Shown here: piece by piece, positions 58,323 to 64,000 of the stretch
How the letters are laid out: every line of letters begins with the position of its first letter
How positions within the stretch are numbered: the stretch's first letter is position 1
Assembly (NCBI RefSeq): GCF_901538265.1
Contig: NZ_LR593886.1
Location: 62,001 to 126,000 of the forward strand
Direction of reading: 5' to 3'
DNA length: 64,000 nt
Source of the DNA: Gemmata massiliana
Lineage (GTDB): Bacteria > Planctomycetota > Planctomycetia > Gemmatales > Gemmataceae
Position numbers and translations under genes: made by a program
The notes under the pieces: generated by a model
Database searches by the model: none
Seen by the model: only the letters and a program-made list of their open reading frames with translations
What the model was told of the DNA's origin: nothing

Positions 58323-59570
58323 ATGCGAGTTGTGTGGGGAGTGTGCGTGGGTGTACTCGGCTTTTGCGCCGGGTGTCACACCCGCGCGCCTGTTCCAACG
58401 CGGCAGCCGATCCCGACCGTGGCCCCTGTTGCCGCCGAACTTCCGCACATTCAGCCGACGAGTCTCGAACCCGATTTAACGCGGCTCGCGAAAACGTCCG
58501 AGAAGCCGGTGGGTTTGCCAACAGACCGGGCTTATCGACAGGTGACGGAAGCGGCGTGTCAGGCGCTCGTCACGCAGAACGCCCCGCTCGCAAACGCGCT
58601 GGACGACGAGGGCCGCGTGCCTGCGAATTGCGCGACCGCGGTCGATCAGCTTCAGCAAGCGGCGCGGTACTTCGCAGCTCTGGAATTGCGTAACCGTGCT
58701 GCGGCCGATGGGCTGGAGCGATTCTACCAGCTCGCCGGAGCCGAAACGCAAGCCGAGCTTCTCCGTGAGTCGTTTCCCATCGTGGACGACGCGCTCAAGA
58801 GAGCAACGGCCGCTCGCGCTGCGAGTGTGCGATTCCCGCTCGATCCCGCGGATCTGGAGCGCCAGCGCACGCAGATGCTCGCGCAACTGGAGCAGGCCGA
58901 AGCCGGGAGCGAGTTACTCAACATCGATCTGAAGCGCCGACTCGGGTTATCTCCCTCACACGAGCGCCTGTGGCCGAGCGGTGATCTCGGGGTTACCGCT
59001 GACACCGTGGACACAGAACAAGCAGTGAACGCGGCTCTGGCCGACCGGCCGGAACTTCGCGGACTGCGTGCGCTTCAGGCCAGTCTGTCGCCCGACACGC
59101 TCCCCGTCGCGCGTCAGCGGTTGCGCGAGGCGAATCCGTTGCTCGGCGCTTCTCCGCCGCCCGTCCGCGGACTCGCGCGGTTCCTGCGCCACACGCGCGG
59201 TCCCGGTGCTGAAACGCTCGCGGAATTGGCCGTTCGGAAGGGGCAACTGGCGAACCTGATCGAAACTCGCGAGCGCGCTGTCGCGGACGAAGCTCGCGCC
59301 GCGGTGGTGAGTCTGAACGCCCAGACGCGCCGCGTGCAACTGGCACGCGACCGGCTCGATTCGTGGACCGCGTCCCGGGATGAGGCAATCAAGAAGCGCG
59401 ACGCGAACCAGCCGGGCGCGGAGTTCCTCGTTCCGCAGGTCACATTGGAATGGCTGAAGGCGCGAGCCGAGGTCGCCGCGGAAGTAACTGCGTGGCACCA
59501 GGCGCGTGTGCGATTGAAGGCCGCCCAGGGGTGGTTCGCGTGGGAAGGCGTGGGCGGCCCGAAAAAGTAG
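58323..59570 (+). CDS. TolC-like outer-membrane efflux lipoprotein
   Basis: 415 aa. Lipoprotein signal MRVVWGVCVGVLGFCAGC (lipobox CAGC, Cys 18). The rest is almost fully alpha-helical with heptad patterns (ERFYQLAGAETQAELLRESFPIVDDALKRATAARAAS, LERQRTQMLAQLEQAEAGSELLNIDLKRRLG, WLKARAEVAAEVTAWHQARVRLKAAQGW), the look of the TolC/OEP helical barrel. LKRRLGLSPSHERLWPSGDL resembles the TolC inter-repeat segment. It stands divergent from tetR and completes the adaptor-ABC-channel set. GGAGGGGGC precedes ATG 58323. Shorter than TolC (~470 aa) and lacking obvious outer-membrane strands at the repeat ends, so it is a diverged member. Confidence 0.82.
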   Translation: MRVVWGVCVGVLGFCAGCHTRAPVPTRQPIPTVAPVAAELPHIQPTSLEPDLTRLAKTSEKPVGLPTDRAYRQVTEAACQALVTQNAPLANALDDEGRVPANCATAVDQLQQAARYFAALELRNRAAADGLERFYQLAGAETQAELLRESFPIVDDALKRATAARAASVRFPLDPADLERQRTQMLAQLEQAEAGSELLNIDLKRRLGLSPSHERLWPSGDLGVTADTVDTEQAVNAALADRPELRGLRALQASLSPDTLPVARQRLREANPLLGASPPPVRGLARFLRHTRGPGAETLAELAVRKGQLANLIETRERAVADEARAAVVSLNAQTRRVQLARDRLDSWTASRDEAIKKRDANQPGAEFLVPQVTLEWLKARAEVAAEVTAWHQARVRLKAAQGWFAWEGVGGPKK

Positions 59571-59575
59571 TGGCG

Positions 59576-60205
59576 CTAGCGGTTCCGCCAGTAGAACTCC
59601 TCGTTCTGTTGAAAGCGACAGGGCGCGCCCGTCGTGCAGAGCCGACCGGACCGAGCCTGCTTGCTCGGGAGGTCAGATTCCTTGATGCCACTCTTATCGA
59701 GTACGCTCAGGAACTCCGTCCACTTCATGAAGCGCCCCTGGCCGCGGACGAGTTTTCGGATGTCCGCCGGGGACCAAGCCCACTTGGTGTCCACCGACCA
59801 CTTGAAGCCGTGGTACCCGCCGGCGTGAAGGACGCGGGAGACGATCGTCGAGCAGTTCTGCCGGAGCGCGTGGTACTTCGTTCCCTTCTCGGAGAACGTG
59901 TTGGAGATCTCCTTCCACGCCGCTCGCATGTTGTTTTCTTGTTGTGGGTTGGTGTCCAGTCGGATGACGTGATCCGGTAGATACTTCTCGCTCACGATGT
60001 CCTGGATGAAGAACTGCTCGGACAAGCCATCTTTGGAAAGTACCGTCGGGACGAGCGTTTTAAGGGCAATGCCGAAGCCCGAGAACTTCTGTGCCGACTG
60101 CGGCCACCAACTGACGTAACACTTCTCTCCACCGCGCTTGTCTCGGATCTGGAACTTGTCTCCGATGTTCATGGCCGCGTGGCCGGACCATGTTTTACCG
60201 CTCAC
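59576..60205 (-). CDS. papain-like (circularly permuted NlpC/P60-type) hydrolase, probable cargo of mobile element
   Basis: 209 aa with the proposed start GTG 60205 (CAAGG upstream). His precedes Cys: WSGHAAMNIGD holds a candidate catalytic His (residue 9) and HALRQNCSTIVSRVLHAGG the candidate nucleophile Cys 118 (N-C-S/T), the order of circularly permuted NlpC/P60/LRAT-like enzymes. KCYVSWWPQ is a motif that I associate with such proteins in bacterial effector and phage-linked settings. It could cut peptides, amides or thioesters. No signal peptide. A longer frame reaches 60334 but runs through a 24-bp palindrome and into the integrase promoter, so I reject it. Divergent from the integrase gene and convergent with the TolC-like gene (5-bp gap). 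Confidence 0.7.
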   Translation of the reverse strand: MSGKTWSGHAAMNIGDKFQIRDKRGGEKCYVSWWPQSAQKFSGFGIALKTLVPTVLSKDGLSEQFFIQDIVSEKYLPDHVIRLDTNPQQENNMRAAWKEISNTFSEKGTKYHALRQNCSTIVSRVLHAGGYHGFKWSVDTKWAWSPADIRKLVRGQGRFMKWTEFLSVLDKSGIKESDLPSKQARSGRLCTTGAPCRFQQNEEFYWRNR

Positions 60206-60237
60206 GGCCTTGTGACCGACCGTGTTGTTCTCCCACA

Positions 60238-60261
60238 GAAACTGTTCAATTGAACAGTTTC
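60238..60261. promoter_or_regulatory. perfect 24-bp palindrome between the papain-like and integrase genes
   Basis: Half-site GAAACTGTTCAA (60238-60249) is followed by its exact reverse complement. It sits 33 bp upstream of the 60205 start and 107 bp before the integrase start. AT-richer than its surroundings. Candidate operator for both divergent genes. Confidence 0.7.
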
Positions 60262-60367
60262 GGGGCCGCTCTCTCGAACGGCTCGAATTCCAGGCGATTT
60301 GACTCTTTCTCTCGCGTGGGGTAAATCCGGACACGTGTCACACATGATCATTATTTCGGAGAGGGAA

Positions 60368-61657
60368 ATGCCAACTGGGACGAACACATTTGTTGAGTTG
60401 CGTGGCGAGAGGATTACGCTCGCGGAGCTAGCCAAACGGACCGGTATCAACGTGGCGACCCTTCGCGCGCGGATCTTCATCTACGGGAAAACGGTCGAGG
60501 ATGCGGCCGCCGCACCGTTGCGGAGGAAGTGCAGTAACGGCGGGCGCCCGACGGCGAACGTGCCGCGGCCGGTGCCCAACCTCAAGCGGCATCCCAGCGC
60601 GCGGGCGTACTCGCGGTGGCGCTTGAACGGGAAGGTGTTCGAGCGCTATTTTGGCAAATACGGATCGCCGGAAGCGAACGCGGCTTACCGCCGGTTCGCG
60701 GCGGACTGGTTGGCCGGCAAGTACGACGTGTCGCCGGAAATGGGCATGAAGAACGGGGGCGGGCTATCCGTCGCGTACCTCGCCGAGAGGTGGATGGCAT
60801 ACGTCCGCGATTACTATCAAAAAAACGGCAATCCGACGAGCGAGGTTAAAACGTGTCTCTCGGCGGCCCGGCTGCTGAACGATGAGCGGGGCGCGATGCT
60901 CGCGGCCGACTTCGCGCCAGCCGATCTGCGCGCGTGTCGAGAAGTGTTGATCGGACGGGGCCACTCGCGCACCACGGTCAACGCCTACGTCAACCGTGTC
61001 GTGCGGATGTTCGCGTGGGGTGCCGGGCAGTCCTTCGTACCCGCCAACGTACACGGAGCGCTGAAGTTGGTCGAGAAGCTGAAGCCCGGCCGGTCGGTTG
61101 CACCGGACCTGCCGCGCAAGAGGCCCGCGACCGATTCGCAGATTGAGGCCACACTGCCGCACCTGGCGCCGAACGATCCGAAGCAGCAGGTGGTGCTCAC
61201 GACGATGATCCGCTTGCAGCGGCTGACCGGCATGCGGCCCGGCGAACTGTGCGCAATGGAGGCGGGTGATTTGGAACGCACAGCCGACGTGTGGATCTAC
61301 CGGGTTGGCAAAGCCAACAAGAATCTTCACCGAGGCAAGCTGCAGACCTACTACCTCGGACCCAGGGCAGTCGCCCTTTTGACGCCGTACTTGGCGGGAG
61401 CCACGGCCGGCCCCTTGTTCCCCTTCGACCCGAATGCTTACGCGCAGGCGGTCGCGCGCGCCTCGATCAAGGCCGGGTGCAAGTGGACTCCCCACCAACT
61501 GCGCCACGCCTTAGCGACGGAGGTTGCGGAGAAGTTCCGCAGCCTCGACTACGCGGCAGCAGCAATTGGTGACACAAAGGCAGTCGCTGAAGCAGTTTAT
61601 GTTCATATCGATCCGGATGAAAAGGCGAAAATTGAAATCGCGAAACGGATGGGCTAG
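60368..61657 (+). CDS. tyrosine recombinase/integrase
   Basis: 429 aa. N-terminal segment with a small HTH-like part (ITLAELAKRTGINVATLRARIFIYG), a middle SAM-like core-binding domain (residues ~130-245), and the catalytic domain (about 255-425). Catalytic residues: Arg 290 (TGMRPGEL), His 376, Arg 379 and His 380 (TPHQLRHAL), Tyr 411 (AEAVYVHID); the usual His/Trp is replaced in context by DTKAVAEA. A complete active site means it is probably functional. ATG 60368 has GGAGAGG upstream. Its DNA-binding N-terminus is longer than in phage lambda Int. It marks the left part of a mobile element; attachment sites have not been located. Not adjacent to a tRNA gene in this window. Confidence 0.94.
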   Translation: MPTGTNTFVELRGERITLAELAKRTGINVATLRARIFIYGKTVEDAAAAPLRRKCSNGGRPTANVPRPVPNLKRHPSARAYSRWRLNGKVFERYFGKYGSPEANAAYRRFAADWLAGKYDVSPEMGMKNGGGLSVAYLAERWMAYVRDYYQKNGNPTSEVKTCLSAARLLNDERGAMLAADFAPADLRACREVLIGRGHSRTTVNAYVNRVVRMFAWGAGQSFVPANVHGALKLVEKLKPGRSVAPDLPRKRPATDSQIEATLPHLAPNDPKQQVVLTTMIRLQRLTGMRPGELCAMEAGDLERTADVWIYRVGKANKNLHRGKLQTYYLGPRAVALLTPYLAGATAGPLFPFDPNAYAQAVARASIKAGCKWTPHQLRHALATEVAEKFRSLDYAAAAIGDTKAVAEAVYVHIDPDEKAKIEIAKRMG

Positions 61658-61739
61658 GCTGCGGGCTGGAGGGGTTGATGGCCGTAACAGCACACTCGCG
61701 CGGAAAGGTTGCGGTTCTCCGCGCAGTGTGGACATGTGT

Positions 61740-61777
61740 CACGCTCAGCGTGTGACTTCGGTCACACTCTCAGAGTG
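61740..61777. repeat. two related 13-bp palindromes
   Basis: CACGCTCAGCGTG (61740-61752) and CACTCTCAGAGTG (61765-61777), 25 bp start to start, consensus CAC(G/T)CTCAG(C/A)GTG. They look like two binding sites for one protein, or the stems of small RNA hairpins. Confidence 0.75.
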
Positions 61778-61781
61778 ACAA

Positions 61782-61833
61782 CGTCGCCAACTTGCATCTG
61801 CGCGCAGACGTAAACGGATGCAAGTTGGCGACG
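61782..61833. repeat. 17-bp perfect inverted repeat
   Basis: CGTCGCCAACTTGCATC (61782-61798) and its exact reverse complement (61817-61833), 18-base loop that itself starts with the palindrome TGCGCGCA. Confidence 0.85.
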
Positions 61834-61836
61834 CGC

Positions 61837-61887
61837 CCCTTGACCCGACCCTTGACCCGACCCTTGACCCGACCCTTAAGGGTCGGG
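61837..61887. repeat. 12-bp tandem repeats ending in a 20-bp palindrome
   Basis: CCCTTGACCCGA occurs three times in a row (61837-61848, 61849-61860, 61861-61872). It then runs into the perfect palindrome with half-site CCCGACCCTT (61868-61887). Confidence 0.85.
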
Positions 61888-62031
61888 CCGTCACTCCGGA
61901 GGTGTGACAAGGGTGTAACAGAATCCCGACACGGCAACGACGCGCGATCCGTGGTTCCCGAATCACCACATTCAACACCACACGTCAACCGCTTCTGTAG
62001 ACCCTTTGCACCCACCTTTGAGAGCGCCTTT

Positions 62032-62055
62032 GGTTCGACCTTTAAAGGTCGAACC
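62032..62055. repeat. perfect 24-bp palindrome
   Basis: Half-site GGTTCGACCTTT (62032-62043) followed by its exact reverse complement. Strong cruciform or RNA hairpin potential; may also be a dimer-protein binding site. Confidence 0.82.
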
Positions 62056-62480
62056 ACCGAAGGCCAGATCACGGCAGGTAGTGACCTTGCGGACACATTA
62101 TGGCATTGTGTACACTCGCCCCTCACATAGCCCCAGGTTGGGCAAACGTGTTGGTCCGAACGTGCCTGCGGGCATCGGATCTGTTCGCCGCTCCGCGAAC
62201 ATGAGGGCGATGAGCCAGGAGCACGGGTGGCCCGGTTGCGGGTTGCCGAACCGAGTAGCGCTGGTGCGCGTCCGACACACTGCCAGCGATCCGCCACAAC
62301 TCGGCGCGCGGGGTGAAAACCCGGGGTGCGCGAACCAAATACCCGGGCCGGTCAAACCTCCCGTCTGTGAACGGCAGTTTGATTGTACCGACTCCACAAC
62401 AGGGGTCGGTACACACCAGCCCGAACTGTCCCGGCAGATTAGTGGCCGCTGACCGCTTTCTCAACCACCTCCGAGGACCA

Positions 62481-63032
62481 ATGAATCCCTCAGCCGGAAG
62501 CGTAGAACCGACCCGCGCGCCGATCGAAGCCTCTGACGCAGACATGAAGGCTGCGTGCGAGTGGGCGATGAGCTACGCACGGAAGCGCGCTCGTGGTAGC
62601 AGCGAGGTCGAGGAGTTACTGGTCGACGCGGCTACCGACGCGCTCATGTGGGCACGGAAGAACTGCAAGGATGCAAGTACATTCGTTCCGCTGGCGAAAG
62701 CTGCGACACGGCGCTGGTTCGGTCGCGCCCTGCACCGGTTGAAATTGAGGCGTGCGAACCGTCCGCAGTTTGGTGAGCTAACGGCCGGCACTGATCGTGC
62801 GCGAGCCACGAAACCAACCCGCCCAACCCTGATTGAGGAACTCCCTGAAGATCTCGCATTTATCGCACGATTGTACACAATTGACGCCTATTCGATTCGC
62901 GAGATCGCGTTGCTAACCGGCAAGTCTCATAGCACGGTTCACATCGCGCTTCACAAGGCGGCCGAGCTACTCGCGGGCGGACGAGAGCGGCCGATCCGCA
63001 AGGCTGGAACGAAATGTTTGAGCGCGGGTTGA
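62481..63032 (+). CDS. sigma-70-like regulator with region-4-type HTH
   Basis: 183 aa. The N-terminal half is helical (ACEWAMSYARKRARGSSEVEELLVDAATDALMWARKNCKDASTFVPLAKAATRRWFGRALHRLK), the layout of a diverged sigma region 2 (the 'VEELLVDAATDALMWARKN' line recalls the core-binding helix). The C-terminal half has a region-4 HTH (LPEDLAFIARLYTIDAYSIREIALLTGKSHSTVHIALHKAAELL). Such sigma-like proteins occur in phages and integrative elements as late-gene regulators. GAGGACC precedes ATG 62481. A terminator follows directly, so it is monocistronic. Its targets are unknown; the next gene is a candidate. Confidence 0.78.
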   Translation: MNPSAGSVEPTRAPIEASDADMKAACEWAMSYARKRARGSSEVEELLVDAATDALMWARKNCKDASTFVPLAKAATRRWFGRALHRLKLRRANRPQFGELTAGTDRARATKPTRPTLIEELPEDLAFIARLYTIDAYSIREIALLTGKSHSTVHIALHKAAELLAGGRERPIRKAGTKCLSAG

Positions 63033-63053
63033 GTGCGGGAACGTTAGTGGCAC

Positions 63054-63079
63054 AGCCGCGGACATCCGCGGCTTTTTTC
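63054..63079 (+). terminator. intrinsic terminator of the sigma-like gene
   Basis: AGCCGCGG (63054-63061) pairs with CCGCGGCT (63066-63073), loop ACAT, then a TTTTTT run. It separates this gene from the HTH-protease gene. Confidence 0.9.
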
Positions 63080-63162
63080 GTTTTCAAGGATCTGACACAA
63101 ACCGGGCGAGCGGGATACAGGTGTGTGCCGGAAGCGACTCCGGTGAACACGGAGTATCACAA

Positions 63163-64000
63163 ATGAGCATCGAGCCGAACGCCGTGAACCGCATGAGGGC
63201 CGGGAAAGTCAGTGACACTCTCGACATCCGCGAAGTTGCTGACGCCTTGAAGTGCCACCCGATCACGATCCGCAGGCTGATTAAGAGCGGGCGATTCCCG
63301 CGACCGATCCGCGTAGGCAACGCGCTCCGAATTCGGCGTGATGAACTCAAATCGTGGATGGATGCGGGTGGATCGTTCGGCCCGCGTGTCGAGTGCCGCG
63401 CTGCTGTCGAAGGTGGTTCGGAAAAGCGCTACGCGGGGAACGCGATCGCCCCGACCCTGCGCGCTGACGGGACTGGTGCTGGTATCCTCACTGGTTACGC
63501 GGCCGTTTTTTACGACGGCACCGACGGCACCGAATACGAACTTTCCACGAACACCTACGAGCGCGTATCTCGCAGCGCGTTCGCCCGCGACCTGAGCGCG
63601 CGAGCCGACGTCGTCGCGAGCTTTAATCACAACGTTGATCTGCTGTTGGGTCGCACGGCTTCCGGCACACTCCGGCTCTCGGTGGACTCGCGCGGACTGC
63701 GTTACGAACTGGACATCCCCAACACTACGCTCGGGCGCGACGTGGCAGAACTGGCCCGCCGCGGGGATCTGCGCGGCAGTTCCTTTCAGTTCGTCACACG
63801 AACCGAGAAGAGATACGAGGACGGGGGCCGGACAATTCGCGAGTTGACCGACGTGCAGTTGATCGAGTTGGGGCCGGTGTGGTGTCCAGCGTACTCCGGC
63901 ACTTCAACGGGACTATCGGGTTCGGGGCATCCCTCGCGGGCGAGCGCAGACGCGGATCTGATCGCCGTGCAACTCGCGCTGATGGCGATGGACGAAAGCG
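63163..64000 (+). CDS. excisionase-type HTH fused to HK97-family prohead protease (3' truncated by window)
   Basis: 279 codons are open to the right edge with no stop, so the gene continues. Residues ~20-70 form a MerR/excisionase-like HTH (LDIREVADALKCHPITIRRLIKSGRFPRPIRVGNALRIRRDELKSWM). From about residue 107 an HK97-family prohead (capsid maturation) protease follows: GYAAVFYDGTDGTEYEL, YERVSRSAFARDL, VVASFNHNVDLLLGRTASGTLRL with candidate catalytic His 156, LRYELDIPNT, RRGDLRGSSFQF with the Ser at 206/207, and VQLIELGPVWCPAYSGTS. ATG 63163 has GGAG 8 bases upstream. Prohead proteases normally start at the protease fold, so the HTH is an unusual addition. Partner genes (capsid, portal, terminase) must lie outside the window. 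Confidence 0.88.
   Translation, partial: MSIEPNAVNRMRAGKVSDTLDIREVADALKCHPITIRRLIKSGRFPRPIRVGNALRIRRDELKSWMDAGGSFGPRVECRAAVEGGSEKRYAGNAIAPTLRADGTGAGILTGYAAVFYDGTDGTEYELSTNTYERVSRSAFARDLSARADVVASFNHNVDLLLGRTASGTLRLSVDSRGLRYELDIPNTTLGRDVAELARRGDLRGSSFQFVTRTEKRYEDGGRTIRELTDVQLIELGPVWCPAYSGTSTGLSGSGHPSRASADADLIAVQLALMAMDES

Larger units (their letters stand above)
61658..62480. other. 823-bp non-coding stretch of the mobile element, rich in palindromes
   Basis: No reliable gene. Open frames on both strands (for instance 61770-62297 minus, 61792-62130 plus) are made by the repeats and have no ribosome sites. The left third holds several perfect palindromes and 12-bp tandem repeats (listed separately); the right part, 62060-62480, shows nothing clear apart from GC-rich, unstructured sequence. 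Confidence 0.7.

Noticed and set aside
59570-60334. Long 252-residue form of the papain-like protein
   Set aside because: The extra N-terminus spans the 24-bp palindrome and overlaps the integrase promoter. The GTG at 60205 has a ribosome-site-like AAGG and begins just before the conserved domain.
61837-61872. Possible CRISPR or iteron array
   Set aside because: Only three exact 12-bp units in direct contact with no spacers and no cas genes, so it is not CRISPR. An iteron role cannot be shown without a Rep gene.
61770-62297. Minus-strand frame of 175 codons over the palindromic region
   Set aside because: The frame exists because the 12-bp tandem repeat has no stop codon; composition is repetitive (GRVKGRV...), there is no ribosome site, and the opposite strand is open as well.
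1-64000. tRNA, rRNA or other classical RNA genes
   Set aside because: No cloverleaf-like sequence, T-loop consensus or rRNA stretch was noticed on either strand by eye. A tRNAscan/Infernal run would be needed to exclude small RNAs.

Overview
The window looks like a stretch of chromosome from a planctomycete of the Gemmataceae (Gemmata-like). The grounds are gene content and style, not a database match: two DUF1559 pseudopilin-like proteins, a DUF1501 Tat-exported protein, a repeat-companion (TIGR02996) protein, a very long Ser/Thr kinase with a C-terminal WD40-like half, a DUF1571-type lipoprotein, many small secreted proteins, GC-rich codons, mostly single-gene or two-gene transcription units, and housekeeping genes (infA, infC, rpsR, groES, hisI, apt, queA) scattered outside their usual operons.

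Layout. 0-12 kb: end of polX, a DedA membrane protein, a class I aminotransferase, several hypotheticals, infA, an RRM/glycine-rich RNA-binding protein, groES, a response regulator, a degenerate AAA-like protein, a DUF1571 lipoprotein, hisI, two small membrane proteins and apt. 12-22 kb: a GNAT acetyltransferase with a coupled small gene, the WD40 Ser/Thr kinase, uppP, the 5-oxoprolinase genes pxpA-pxpC (pxpC carries an in-frame repeat insertion), exported proteins and queA. 22-37 kb: DUF1501 protein, two copies of a DUF1559 + small lipoprotein module, a prenyltransferase-like toroid protein, phosphoesterase and metallo-beta-lactamase-fold enzymes, a Spinster-type MFS transporter, a degenerate Na/Ca-exchanger-like protein, and infC, which probably starts with AUC. 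37-50 kb: exported PrxQ-type peroxiredoxin, a Wzz-like coiled-coil protein, TPR/HEAT and HTH proteins, rpsR, a TPR-OGT (GT41) glycosyltransferase, two esterases (one fused to an SMP-30 propeller), a sigma-like protein with a signal-peptide-like N-terminus, Tyr-rich secreted proteins and an EF-hand protein.

50-59.6 kb: a coherent efflux locus. On the minus strand tetR, an HlyD-type adaptor, an ABC ATPase, two FtsX-type permeases and a TIGR02996 gene follow one another and end in an intrinsic terminator. A TolC-like outer-membrane lipoprotein is divergent. Two near-identical TAGACC-N4-GGTCTA operators lie between the two arms.

59.6-64 kb (right edge): a mobile, phage-derived module. It holds a small permuted-papain-like protein, a tyrosine recombinase with a full R-HxxRH-Y active site, about 0.8 kb of non-coding DNA packed with perfect palindromes and 12-bp tandem repeats, a sigma-70-region-4-like regulator, and a gene cut by the window edge that fuses an excisionase-type HTH to an HK97-family prohead protease. 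This module is the best candidate for an undescribed system and continues beyond the window.
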